The notes under the pieces: generated by a model
What the model was told of the DNA's origin: nothing
The model's input: only the letters and a program-made list of their open reading frames with translations
Database searches by the model: none
Program-made: the position numbers and the translations under genes
Part shown: piece by piece, positions 25,542-33,498 of the stretch
Layout of the letters: the number at the start of each line of letters is the position of its first letter
How positions within the stretch are numbered: the first letter of the stretch is position 1
From: Hyphomicrobiales bacterium
GTDB lineage: Bacteria > Pseudomonadota > Alphaproteobacteria > Rhizobiales > Rhizobiaceae
Direction: 5' to 3'
Length of the DNA: 64,000 nucleotides
Assembly (NCBI GenBank): GCA_900472575.1
Contig: UCIV01000003.1
Location: forward strand, 225,230 to 289,229

Positions 25542-25799
25542 ATGCGAAGAGCTGTTGCCATACCTGTGATCGCATCTCTCGTCCTTGGGCAGCCTTTCCC
25601 GGCATTCAGCCTGGAGCCGATACCGGGCAGCCTGATCTATCCAACACAGCCGAAAACGAAGCTCAAGAAAGCGCCGATCGGTAGCCTGTTGACGCATCAG
25701 TTCCAGAGTGACGGCTATAGTTACTCCGAAACCTATCGCATCGGACCCAATCGGGAATTTCAGCTTCTGAGCCGCACAAAATACGGCGGAATAGATTAG
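25542..25799 (+). CDS. small secreted protein, unknown
   Basis: An 85-residue protein starting at ATG 25542 behind AAAGGAG. A short signal peptide (MRRAVAIPVIASLVLGQPFPAFS) precedes a mature part of about 60 residues with basic KTKLKKAPIG and aromatic SDGYSYSETYRIGPNREFQLL. The two PIGSL/PGSL turns suggest a small beta-rich periplasmic protein. It stands alone between xylA and the convergent aldo/keto reductase. No family recognised. Confidence 0.6.
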   Translation: MRRAVAIPVIASLVLGQPFPAFSLEPIPGSLIYPTQPKTKLKKAPIGSLLTHQFQSDGYSYSETYRIGPNREFQLLSRTKYGGID

Positions 25800-25844
25800 G
25801 GCAGGCTGACGCCGTCTGCGGTAAGTCGGCAGACCGCTTGCGGA

Positions 25845-25874
25845 GAGACGCCGCACCTGCGGGCGCGGCGTCTC
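25845..25874. terminator. bidirectional hairpin terminator
   Basis: GAGACGCCGC (25845-25854) and GCGGCGTCTC (25865-25874) form a perfect 10-bp stem just before the convergent aldo/keto reductase stop. Confidence 0.8.
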
Positions 25875-25878
25875 GTTC

Positions 25879-26772
25879 TCAGGCGGCTTTCTTGCCGGCA
25901 ATGCCTTCCAGCTCGGCAAGTTCGTCCTGCGGCAGCTCCAGTTCTCCGGCTGCCAGATTTTCCTTCAAATGTCCCACCGACGAGGTGCCGGGGATGAGAA
26001 GAATGTTCGACGAGCGCTGCAGCAGCCAAGCGAGGGCGACCTGCATCGGGGTAGCGTTCAGGCGTGCCGCGACATCCGAAAGTGTCGAGGACTGCAGCGG
26101 CGAGAAACCGCCGAGCGGGAAGAAAGGCACGTAGGCGGTGCCTTCCGCGGCCAGTTGATCGATAAACGCATCGTCTTCTCGGTGGGCGAGATTGTACTGG
26201 TTCTGGACACAGACGATCTCGGTGATTCTGCGCGCCTCAGCGATCTGGGTGGGCGTGACGTTCGAGACGCCGATATGGCGGATGAGTCCCTGACGCTGGA
26301 GATCGGCCAGAACCGTCACCTGTTCCTCGATCGATCCTTCCGCCGGGCCATGGATGCCGTGCATCGAGCGGAAGTTGACGATGTCGATGACGTCGAGGCC
26401 GAGATTGCGGAGGTTGTCGTGGACGGCGGCGGTAAGCTCCTCCTTCGACATGGCCGGCAGCCATTCGGCATTCGGGCCGCGTCTTGCCGAAACCTTGGTG
26501 ACGATGGTGAGATTGTCCGGATAGGGATGCAGCGCTTCACGGATGATCTGATTGGTGACATGCGGACCGTAGAAATCGCTGGTGTCGATATGATCGACGC
26601 CGGCCTCGATGGCGGCACGCAAAACGGCGACAGCGGCAGCGCGATCCTTCGGCGGTCCGAAGACGCCCGGGCCGGCAAGCTGCATTGCACCGTAGCCGAT
26701 GCGCTTGACCGTATGGCTGCCCATCTTGAACGTGCCGGATTTTGCAAGATCGAATGTGCTCTGATCGGACAT
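25879..26772 (-). CDS. aldo/keto reductase
   Basis: A 297-residue NADPH-dependent oxidoreductase of the AKR superfamily. The start was set at 26772 (MSDQSTFDLAKSG); the frame is open far upstream through the divergent LysR gene, but that stretch is only its antisense. The barrel motifs GVDHIDTSDFYGPHVTNQIIREAL (catalytic Asp, Tyr), TIVTKVSARRG (Lys) and IDIVNFRSMHGI (in place of the usual DLxxxH) can be followed, and the C-terminal LLIPGTSSVGHLKENL holds the NADPH-binding loop. It is divergent from a LysR gene that likely regulates it. Substrate unknown. Confidence 0.93.
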   Translation of the reverse strand: MSDQSTFDLAKSGTFKMGSHTVKRIGYGAMQLAGPGVFGPPKDRAAAVAVLRAAIEAGVDHIDTSDFYGPHVTNQIIREALHPYPDNLTIVTKVSARRGPNAEWLPAMSKEELTAAVHDNLRNLGLDVIDIVNFRSMHGIHGPAEGSIEEQVTVLADLQRQGLIRHIGVSNVTPTQIAEARRITEIVCVQNQYNLAHREDDAFIDQLAAEGTAYVPFFPLGGFSPLQSSTLSDVAARLNATPMQVALAWLLQRSSNILLIPGTSSVGHLKENLAAGELELPQDELAELEGIAGKKAA

Positions 26773-26907
26773 GGGGATGCTCCTTTTACTGATCGCCGAT
26801 TGTTCGCGATCTTCGGTGAAATGGAAATAGCGCCGGTGCGTTCCCTTTATAAGCCTGTACAATTCGGATAGTCTGTACGCTGAAACGGACAATCGAAAGA
26901 ATGCTTC

Positions 26908-27804
26908 ATGGGCGTGGAAATGAGCGATCTGCAGGCTTTTCTCACCGTGGCACGGGCCGGTGGGTTTCGCGAGGGCGCACGCATCAGCGGCGGCAGCGCA
27001 TCGGGATTGAGCGATGCCGTGCGGAGGCTGGAAACCCAGCTTGGCGTGCGGCTGCTCAATCGGACGACGCGCAGCGTGGCGACGACCGAGGCGGGGCAGG
27101 GGCTCATCGACCGGCTGGCGCCGGCGCTGGCGGAAATGGAAGCGGCGCTCGATGTCGTCAACGGGTTTCGCGAGCGGCCTGCGGGTGTGCTGAAGCTGAA
27201 CGTGCCGGTCAGTGCGGCGCGGCTGGTCTTGCCGTCGATCGTACCGCGATTTCTGGCGGCCTATCCGGACATTCGGCTGGAACTGATGATCGAGGACAGT
27301 TTTGTCGACGTGATCGCTGCGGGCTGCGATGCCGGTATCCGTTATGACGAGCGACTGGCGCAGGACATGATCGCGGTGCCGATAGGACCGCGTACGCAAC
27401 GTTTTGCCGCGGTCGCCTCGAAGGATTATCTCGATCGGCGCGGTCGGCCCGAACATCCGCGCGATCTCATGCAGCATGCCTGTATCCGCAATCGTTTCGC
27501 CAGCGGCTCGATGCCGGATTGGGAATTCGAACGGAACGGAGAGACGGTGCTGATCGACCCGCCTGCCGCGCTGATCGTGCAGACTGGTGGCGGGGTCGAT
27601 CTGGCGGTCGATTGCGCCAAGGCGGGGGCGGGTATCGTAACTCTGTTCGAGGATTGGCTGCGCCCGCATATCGACAGCGGGGCGCTGGAGCCGGTGCTTG
27701 AGGACTGGTGGCCGGAATTTTCGGGGCCGTTTCTCTATTATCCCGGTCGCCGGTTGGTGCCGGCGCCGCTCAGGGCCTTTATCGATTTCATCAAGGCAGC
27801 TTGA
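26908..27804 (+). CDS. LysR family transcriptional regulator
   Basis: A 298-residue regulator. The N-terminal winged helix is SDLQAFLTVARAGGFREGAR and GLSDAVRRLETQLGVRLLNR, and the effector domain begins near residue 92 (GVLKLNVPVSAARLVLPSIVPRFL). ATG 26908 is used; ATG 26920 (GGA site) is also possible and would drop MGVE. It is divergent from the aldo/keto reductase, with direct CTGTAC repeats at 26855 and 26873 in the shared promoter region, the usual layout for a LysR gene and its target. Confidence 0.93.
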   Translation: MGVEMSDLQAFLTVARAGGFREGARISGGSASGLSDAVRRLETQLGVRLLNRTTRSVATTEAGQGLIDRLAPALAEMEAALDVVNGFRERPAGVLKLNVPVSAARLVLPSIVPRFLAAYPDIRLELMIEDSFVDVIAAGCDAGIRYDERLAQDMIAVPIGPRTQRFAAVASKDYLDRRGRPEHPRDLMQHACIRNRFASGSMPDWEFERNGETVLIDPPAALIVQTGGGVDLAVDCAKAGAGIVTLFEDWLRPHIDSGALEPVLEDWWPEFSGPFLYYPGRRLVPAPLRAFIDFIKAA

Positions 27805-27944
27805 GCAGGGATGGCGCGCAACTTTCGCGTTCAACTTTTTATAACGTAGAGTTGAAGTCTGGCTCGGACAGCATTTTGACATGGCGCATTATCGGGGTGG
27901 CAACCGGTCGGCTAGAACCTTGCGGCAAACATAAGGAGATCTTC

Positions 27945-28286
27945 ATGTCAGTTCGTGCACCGCAATTCTTCGGTTCGCCGTCGCTTCAGAGCGGATTGAG
28001 CGCCCTGGAATACGAGATTGCCGAGGAGCGTGCGAGCGCACTTGGACGAAACGGACGGCAGGTAGAAGCCAGCCTTGAAAAGCTTCGTAAATGGGATGCT
28101 GATTCTGCTGGCAAGGCTGAGGCAAAGCGCCTTGATCTGGTGCAGGACGCTGCCGAAGCCGTCTGGGGGCTTTTTGTCCAGCGGGAATTGTGTGGCCTGA
28201 GCAATGGTCCCGATGTCGCGAAGGATTATCAGATCCCCGGCGAGGTGATGGCCAAGGTCGGGACCTTCAGACGTTCGGCATCATGA
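27945..28286 (+). CDS. conserved-looking small cytoplasmic protein, unknown (DUF6665-like?)
   Basis: A 113-residue protein starting at ATG 27945 with an AAGGAG site. It is largely helical and charged: SALEYEIAEERASALGRNGRQVEASLEKL, split here, then RLDLVQDAAEAVWGLFVQREL and a short tail ending TFRRSAS. There is no signal peptide or membrane helix. I have a weak recollection of a Rhizobiales domain family with this opening, but cannot verify it. It sits just upstream of the sugar operon's operator yet is separated from that operon by its own promoter region. Confidence 0.65.
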   Translation: MSVRAPQFFGSPSLQSGLSALEYEIAEERASALGRNGRQVEASLEKLRKWDADSAGKAEAKRLDLVQDAAEAVWGLFVQRELCGLSNGPDVAKDYQIPGEVMAKVGTFRRSAS

Positions 28287-28307
28287 CGCAGAGTTGACGT
28301 TCAATTC

Positions 28308-28323
28308 TGCTTTACGTACCTCA
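28308..28323. promoter_or_regulatory. LacI-family operator upstream of the sugar ABC operon
   Basis: TGCTTTACGTACCTCA shares TTTACGTACCTCA (13 bp) with the site before the LacI gene and TACGTACCTCA with the perfect palindrome before xylA. It places the operon starting at 28450 in the same regulon. Confidence 0.75.
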
Positions 28324-28336
28324 TATCTTTGGATAG

Positions 28337-28361
28337 CCTGAAATACAGGGAGGATTTCAGG
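28337..28361 (+). promoter_or_regulatory. hairpin with Shine-Dalgarno in its loop
   Basis: CCTGAAAT (28337-28344) pairs perfectly with ATTTCAGG (28354-28361). The 9-nt loop ACAGGGAGG holds the Shine-Dalgarno, and the GTG of the 30-codon frame starts on the last stem base. Functional meaning is inferred. Confidence 0.5.
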
Positions 28362-28453
28362 TGCACCACATCGCTTGCGAGGAGGCAGGCGTTGGGGGCG
28401 TGTCGCATGGCGGCCGTTTCACGACGCTCGTGAATTTGAGGTCGGGTGGATGA
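28361..28453 (+). CDS. 30-codon upstream reading frame (possible leader or coupling peptide)
   Basis: GTG 28361 lies 6 nt after GGGAGGA and encodes a 30-residue peptide (VHHIACEEAG…TTLVNLRSGG). Its TGA at 28451 overlaps ATG 28450 of the ABC ATPase (ATGA). The ATPase itself has only a weak, distant GAGG, so its translation may depend on this frame. The peptide has no recognisable feature. Confidence 0.4.
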   Translation: MHHIACEEAGVGGVSHGGRFTTLVNLRSGG

Positions 28454-29985
28454 CTATATCCCCCGCACCCGCTGATTCATCCATCAATCCGCCGCTGCTT
28501 GAAGCGAGCGGCCTGTCGAAGACGTTCGGGATCATCGAGGTCCTGAAGGATATTTCGCTGACCGTTCGCGCCGGCGAGGTTCACGCGATCATCGGCGAGA
28601 ACGGGGCCGGCAAATCCACTTTGATGAAGATCCTTGCCGGCAATCATCAGCCGACGCGTGGCGAGATCAGGATGGACGGCGCTCCGGTGAGTTTCTCCGG
28701 TCCGGTGGATGCGGAAAACCACGGTATCGTGCTGGTGCATCAGGAGATATTGCTCGCGCCCGACCTGACGGTGGCGCAAAATATCTATCTCGGTCGTGAG
28801 CTGAGGAAAGGGCTGGTCGTCGACGATCAGGCTATGCGTTCCGGTGCACGGCAGGCGATCGTCGATCTCGGTGGCTATATCGACCCGGATACGATCGTCT
28901 CTCGGCTTTCCATCGCTCAACGCCAGCTGGTGCAGATCGCCCGCGTGCTTCTTGTGCCGCACCGGATCGTCATCTTCGACGAACCGACCGCATCCCTGAC
29001 GCCGCATGAGACCGAGGCCTTGCTGAAGGTCATCCGTGATATCCGCGCCAAGGGTGTCGGCGTGCTCTACATTTCGCATCGCCTGCCGGAGGTGAAGGAG
29101 ATTGCCGACCGTGTTACCGTTCTGCGTGACGGGAGGCTTGTCGGTTCACATGATGCCGCGGAACTTCAGCCGGCGGACATGGCACGGCTGATGGTGGGGC
29201 GCGATGTTGCGAAGCTTTATCCCGACCGGCATGCGGCAGAGGTGCGTCAGGCGGTGCTCGAGGTCGAAGGGTTCGACGTTCCGGGTTTTGCGCGCGATGC
29301 CGGTTTCACACTTCGTAAAGGCGAGATCCTCGGTTTCGCCGGGTTGATCGGCGCTGGGCGGACGGAGCTGATGGAAGGGTTGGTCGGATTGCGCCCGGCC
29401 AAGGGCAAGGTGGTGCTGAATGGGCATACGGTCTCATTCACTGACGTGCATTCGAGCCTGAAAGCCGGCGTCGCCTATCTTTCCGAGGACCGGAAGGGCA
29501 AGGGATTGCTGCTGACCAAGGATCTTCGGGTCAACCTGACGCTTGCCTCGCTCGGAAAATTCATTCGCGGCCTGCAGATCGACAGGAAGCGTGAGGCCGA
29601 AGCGCTCGACAACGCGATCAGGGATTTCGATATCCGGACGGGGACGAAAAACATCCTTGCCGGACAGCTTTCCGGCGGCAACCAGCAAAAACTCCTGCTT
29701 GCTAAGATGATGATGCTCGACCCGCAGGTCGTCATCATCGACGAGCCGACGCGCGGCATCGACATCGGCAACAAGGAACAGATCTACAAATTCATCGCGG
29801 CCTTGGCCGAAGAGGGGCGGTCGATCATCGTCGTTTCCTCCGAGATGCCCGAACTGATCGGCATCTGCGATCGCATTCTGGTGATGCGGACGGGAAGGAT
29901 CGTCGGCGAGGTTCAGGGAGAGAACATGACCGAAAACGAGATCGTTGAGCTTGCCACGGGCGTGAATGCGGGGGCGGTGGCATGA
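28450..29985 (+). CDS. sugar ABC transporter ATP-binding protein (RbsA/XylG type)
   Basis: A 511-residue ATPase with two fused nucleotide-binding domains. Domain 1 has Walker A GENGAGKST, signature LSIAQRQLVQ and Walker B IVIFDEPTASL. Domain 2 has a degenerate Walker A (GLIGAGRTEL), signature LSGGNQQKLLLAK and VVIIDEPTRGIDIG. This is the pattern of CUT2 importers for ribose, xylose, galactose and inositol. The start at 28450 is preferred because the longer open frame has an atypical N-terminus. It is the first transporter gene of a five-gene operon under the xylose-type operator; its stop overlaps the permease start (ATGA). Confidence 0.93.
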   Translation: MTISPAPADSSINPPLLEASGLSKTFGIIEVLKDISLTVRAGEVHAIIGENGAGKSTLMKILAGNHQPTRGEIRMDGAPVSFSGPVDAENHGIVLVHQEILLAPDLTVAQNIYLGRELRKGLVVDDQAMRSGARQAIVDLGGYIDPDTIVSRLSIAQRQLVQIARVLLVPHRIVIFDEPTASLTPHETEALLKVIRDIRAKGVGVLYISHRLPEVKEIADRVTVLRDGRLVGSHDAAELQPADMARLMVGRDVAKLYPDRHAAEVRQAVLEVEGFDVPGFARDAGFTLRKGEILGFAGLIGAGRTELMEGLVGLRPAKGKVVLNGHTVSFTDVHSSLKAGVAYLSEDRKGKGLLLTKDLRVNLTLASLGKFIRGLQIDRKREAEALDNAIRDFDIRTGTKNILAGQLSGGNQQKLLLAKMMMLDPQVVIIDEPTRGIDIGNKEQIYKFIAALAEEGRSIIVVSSEMPELIGICDRILVMRTGRIVGEVQGENMTENEIVELATGVNAGAVA

Positions 29986-30983
29986 GCGCGGCAACGACCG
30001 ATACGGCCAAGATACCGAAGACATCACGGGATTGGGACATGGCGGCGATTGCGCCGTTCGTCGCGCTCGCCCTGCTTCTGGTGCTCGGATATTTTGCTAA
30101 TCCGAATTTCGTCTCCGTCGCCAACCTCACCAATGTCATCACCCGCAGCGCCTTCATTGCGATCATCGCGCTCGGTGCGACCTATGTGATCTCATCCGGC
30201 GGGCTCGACCTTTCCGTCGGGGCCATGGTCGCTTTCGTGGCGAGCCTGATGATCCTGTTCATGAATACCGGTGCGATCGGTGACCCGATGCTGATGCTGG
30301 TTGCCGCGATGCTGGTGGCGCTTGGTCTTGGAGCCGCCTGCGGGCTGGCGAACGGGCTAATCACGACCGTCGGCAAGATCGAGCCTTTCATTGCCACGCT
30401 CGGAACCATGGGCATCTATCGCGGATTGACGACCTGGCTCAGCCAAGGCGGTTCGATCACGGTGCGGGACCGCGAGCTGCAGCAGCTTTATCGTCCGGTT
30501 TATTTCGGTGATGTCTTCGGTGTTCCGATCCCGATCATCGTCATCTTCGCCACCGCAGCACTGGCCGCCTTCGTGCTTTATCGCACTCGTTACGGCCGGC
30601 ACCTGATCGCCGTCGGCTCGAACGAGGAAGTGGCCCGGTATTCGGGCATATCGGTGCAGAAGGTGCGCACCATTGCCTATATCGTGCAGGGGCTTTGCGT
30701 CGCGGTTGCGGTGATCATCTATGTGCCGCGCCTCGGCTCGACTTCGGCAACGACGGGCATTCTTTGGGAACTGCAGGCAATCACGGCGGTTGTTGTTGGC
30801 GGCACGGCATTGAGGGGTGGTGTCGGGCGTATATGGGGCACGGTCTGCGGTGCCTTCATCCTTGAGATTGTCGGCAATATCATGCTGCTTTCCAACTTCG
30901 TCAGCGAATATCTGATCGGCGCAATCCAGGGGGCGATCATCATCATCGCCATGCTGGTGCAGCGGTCGCTGATGCGGAAGTGA
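29982..30983 (+). CDS. sugar ABC transporter permease (RbsC/XylH type)
   Basis: A 333-residue inner-membrane CUT2 permease with eight to ten hydrophobic helices. Motifs: AIIALGATYVISSGGLDLSVGAMVA, LGTMGIYRGLTTWLSQGG, the cytoplasmic EAA-like VGSNEEVARYSGISVQKVR and AVVVGGTALRGGVGRIWGTVCGA, split here. A homodimer of this protein pairs with the double ATPase. It overlaps the ATPase gene by 4 bp. Confidence 0.93.
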   Translation: MSAATTDTAKIPKTSRDWDMAAIAPFVALALLLVLGYFANPNFVSVANLTNVITRSAFIAIIALGATYVISSGGLDLSVGAMVAFVASLMILFMNTGAIGDPMLMLVAAMLVALGLGAACGLANGLITTVGKIEPFIATLGTMGIYRGLTTWLSQGGSITVRDRELQQLYRPVYFGDVFGVPIPIIVIFATAALAAFVLYRTRYGRHLIAVGSNEEVARYSGISVQKVRTIAYIVQGLCVAVAVIIYVPRLGSTSATTGILWELQAITAVVVGGTALRGGVGRIWGTVCGAFILEIVGNIMLLSNFVSEYLIGAIQGAIIIIAMLVQRSLMRK

Positions 30984-31065
30984 GGAGGCATTCGCAATAG
31001 GCCGGGCCATCTGGGGTAGGTCCGGTCAGGAGGAGATCACCCCGCATAACCTTGGGAGAGAGAAC

Positions 31066-32031
31066 ATGCACAAGAGATTATTGGGCTATGCCGCAGCGGC
31101 GCTGACGGCATTTGCCGTGGCGGTGCCGGCGACGACTTTTGCCCAGGAGGCAAAGAAGGTGACGATCGGCGTTTCCATTCCAGCGGCTGACCATGGCTGG
31201 ACTGCCGGCGTGGTGTTCCATGCCGAACGTGTCGCCAAGCTTCTGATGGCCGAGCACAAGGGCTTGAATGTCATCGTCAAGACCTCTGCCGACCCGGCAA
31301 GCCAGGCCAATGCGGTGCAGGATCTGGCGGTTCAGGGCATTGATGCACTGGTCATCCTGCCGACCGATCCGGATCAGCTCGTATCGGCCATCCAGCAGGT
31401 GAAGGACGACGGCAAGTTCGTGGCGCTGGTCGACCGCGCGCCTTCCGTCAACGACAACACGATCCGCGATCTCTATGTCGCCGGTAACAACCCGGCCCTT
31501 GGTGAAGTTGCCGGCCAATACATCGCCAAGACAACGCCGGAAGCCGAAGTCGTCATCATTCGCGGCCTGCCGATCCCGATCGACCAGCAGCGTCAGGACG
31601 GTTTTGACAAGGGCATCGAGGGTTCCAAGGTGAAGGTCCTCGACCGCCAGTACGGCAACTGGAGCCGCGACGACGCATTTCGCGTGATGCAGGACTATCT
31701 CACCAAATACCCGAAGATCGACGTAGTGTGGTGCCAGGATGACGACATGGCTGTCGGCGTGCTGGAAGCCATCGAGCAGGCGAAGCGTACAGACATCAAA
31801 TATGTCATCGGCGGCGCCGGTTCGAAGGACATGATCAAGAAGGTCATGGATGGCGACAAGATGATTCCAGTCAACGTGCTCTATCCGCCGGCGATGGTGG
31901 CAACCGCGATGGAACTGACGGCCGGCAATTTCTATGACCAGGTGCCGGTGAGCGGCAATTACATCCTCGATGCCACGCTGATTACCAAGGACAATGCGGA
32001 GAGCTTCTACTTCCCTGACTCGCCGTTCTGA
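31066..32031 (+). CDS. sugar ABC transporter periplasmic binding protein (CUT2 / ribose-type)
   Basis: A 321-residue binding protein with signal peptide MHKRLLGYAAAALTAFAVAV…TTFAQ. The two-lobed Peripla_BP_4-type domain is seen in VTIGVSIPAADHGWTAGVVFHAE (aromatic sugar-stacking area), LAVQGIDALVILPTDPDQL, ALVDRAPSVNDNTIRDLYVAGNN and DVVWCQDDDMAVGVLEAIEQAK. Ligand not certain: the operator shared with xylAB argues for xylose or a xyloside, whereas the neighbouring TIM-barrel and Gfo/Idh genes suggest another sugar or glycoside. It starts behind a GGGAGAGA site. Confidence 0.92.
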   Translation: MHKRLLGYAAAALTAFAVAVPATTFAQEAKKVTIGVSIPAADHGWTAGVVFHAERVAKLLMAEHKGLNVIVKTSADPASQANAVQDLAVQGIDALVILPTDPDQLVSAIQQVKDDGKFVALVDRAPSVNDNTIRDLYVAGNNPALGEVAGQYIAKTTPEAEVVIIRGLPIPIDQQRQDGFDKGIEGSKVKVLDRQYGNWSRDDAFRVMQDYLTKYPKIDVVWCQDDDMAVGVLEAIEQAKRTDIKYVIGGAGSKDMIKKVMDGDKMIPVNVLYPPAMVATAMELTAGNFYDQVPVSGNYILDATLITKDNAESFYFPDSPF

Positions 32032-32046
32032 TCTTTTGGGGGAGTT

Positions 32047-32205
32047 GCCCCTCACCCAAAGTGCAGCATGCTGCACTCCACCTCTCCCCGTAAGGACGGG
32101 GAGAGGTGACTTGCCTTACTCGGCGTTGGAGAGGGAGGCAGACATTGCGACATGTGCCCTTCTCCCCGTTTGCGGGGAGAAGGTGCCGGCAGGCGGATGA
32201 GGGGC
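32047..32205. repeat. RIME-type intergenic mosaic element, copy 1
   Basis: A 159-bp element bounded by GCCCCTC and GAGGGGC. It contains GTGCAGCATGCTGCAC (32061-32076), a CCTCTCCCCG/CGGGGAGAGG palindrome and a CTTCTCCCCG/CGGGGAGAAG palindrome. The right third (CGGGGAGAAGGTGCCGGCAG onward) is shared with the element at 33339-33467. It matches what is known of Rhizobium intergenic mosaic elements. Confidence 0.8.
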
Positions 32206-32244
32206 AGTCCTTCATTCTCGCATATCATTACGGAGGAATTTTTC

Positions 32245-33297
32245 ATGAAGACGATCAAGGGACCCGGCATCTTTCTCGGGCAGTTCGCGGGTGATTCAGC
32301 GCCGTTCAATACCTGGGACAGGATCACCAAATGGGCGGCGGACAAGGGATATATCGGCGTGCAGGTGCCGACCTGGGCGAGCCAGCTGATCGACCTGAAA
32401 AAGGCATCTACCTCCAAGGATTATTGCGACGAACTGGCCGGCAAGGCGCGTGAAAACGGTGTCGAGATCACCGAACTCTCCACCCATCTCCAGGGCCAGC
32501 TGGTGGCCGTGCATCCCGCCTATGACGAGGTGTTCGACGGTTTTGCAGCCCCGGAAGTGCGTGGCAATCCCAAGGCGCGGCAGGAATGGGCGGTCGAACA
32601 GGTCAAGATGGCGATCACCGCATCACGCCATCTTGGCATCAAGGCGCATGCGACCTTTTCCGGTGCGCTGGTCTGGCCTTATCTCTATCCGTTCCCGCAG
32701 CGTCCGGCCAGTCTGGTCGAGACCGCTTTCGATGAGTTGGCGAAACGCTGGACGCCGATCCTGAACCATGCAGACGAGAACGATGTCGACGTCTGCTACG
32801 AGATCCATCCGAGCGAGGACCTGCATGATGGGATCACCTTCGAGATGTTCCTGGAGCGGGTGAAGAACCATCCGCGCGCCAACATGCTCTACGATCCATC
32901 GCATTATGTGCTGCAGTGCCTCGATTATCTCGACAACATCGACATCTACAAGGACCGGATCAAGATGTTCCACGTCAAGGACGCGGAATTCAATCCGACC
33001 GGACGGCAGGGCGTTTATGGCGGTTTCCAGAGCTGGGTGAACCGCGCCGGCCGCTTCCGCTCGCCGGGTGACGGGCAGGTGGATTTTGGCGCAATCTTCT
33101 CGAAAATGGCGGCCAACGATTTCGATGGCTGGGCCGTGGTCGAGTGGGAATGCGCGCTGAAACATCCGGAAGATGGAGCGCGGGAAGGGGCCGAATTCGT
33201 CAAGGCGCATATCATCCGCGTGACCGAATACGCGTTTGACGATTTTGCCGCGGGCGGTACGGACGAGGCGGCCAACAGGCGGATGTTGGGGCTTTAG
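32245..33297 (+). CDS. sugar phosphate isomerase/epimerase (xylose isomerase-like TIM barrel)
   Basis: A 350-residue AP_endonuc_2-type TIM barrel started at 32245 behind CGGAGGAA. Likely metal ligands are readable in order: Glu in VDVCYEIHPSED, Asp in NMLYDPSHYVLQ, His in IKMFHVKDAEFNP and Glu in WAVVEWECALK. Relatives isomerise or epimerise sugars, inosose or keto-glycosides. The next gene encodes a Gfo/Idh/MocA dehydrogenase, a pairing seen in inositol-type and 3-keto-glycoside pathways. It is separated from its operon neighbours on both sides by mosaic palindromes, which may set message stability. The exact substrate is unknown. Confidence 0.88.
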   Translation: MKTIKGPGIFLGQFAGDSAPFNTWDRITKWAADKGYIGVQVPTWASQLIDLKKASTSKDYCDELAGKARENGVEITELSTHLQGQLVAVHPAYDEVFDGFAAPEVRGNPKARQEWAVEQVKMAITASRHLGIKAHATFSGALVWPYLYPFPQRPASLVETAFDELAKRWTPILNHADENDVDVCYEIHPSEDLHDGITFEMFLERVKNHPRANMLYDPSHYVLQCLDYLDNIDIYKDRIKMFHVKDAEFNPTGRQGVYGGFQSWVNRAGRFRSPGDGQVDFGAIFSKMAANDFDGWAVVEWECALKHPEDGAREGAEFVKAHIIRVTEYAFDDFAAGGTDEAANRRMLGL

Positions 33298-33338
33298 GGG
33301 CCGGTTGGCCTTCACACAGAAGTTGTGGCTTGTGGTTT

Positions 33339-33467
33339 GCCCCTCACCCTAACCCTCTCCCCGTCATTACGGGGAGAGGGAACGTGCCTCGATTGGGACG
33401 GAGAGATTGCGGCTTGTGTCCTTCTCCCCGCTAGCGGGGAGAAGGTGCCGGCAGGCGGATGAGGGGC
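33339..33467. repeat. RIME-type intergenic mosaic element, copy 2
   Basis: A 129-bp element with the same ends as copy 1 (GCCCCTC … GAGGGGC), CCTCTCCCCG/CGGGGAGAGG and CTTCTCCCCG/CGGGGAGAAG palindromes, but lacking the GTGCAGCATGCTGCAC insert. It lies between the TIM-barrel and Gfo/Idh genes. Confidence 0.8.
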
Positions 33468-33498
33468 AGCTCCGCAGAACATTTCAAGGAGAAATTTC

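Noticed and set aside
26773..27882. Upstream extension of the aldo/keto reductase frame to 667 codons, suggesting a fusion protein
   Set aside because: The extra part is antisense to the LysR gene and has no domain-like sequence; the reductase has a normal start at 26772.
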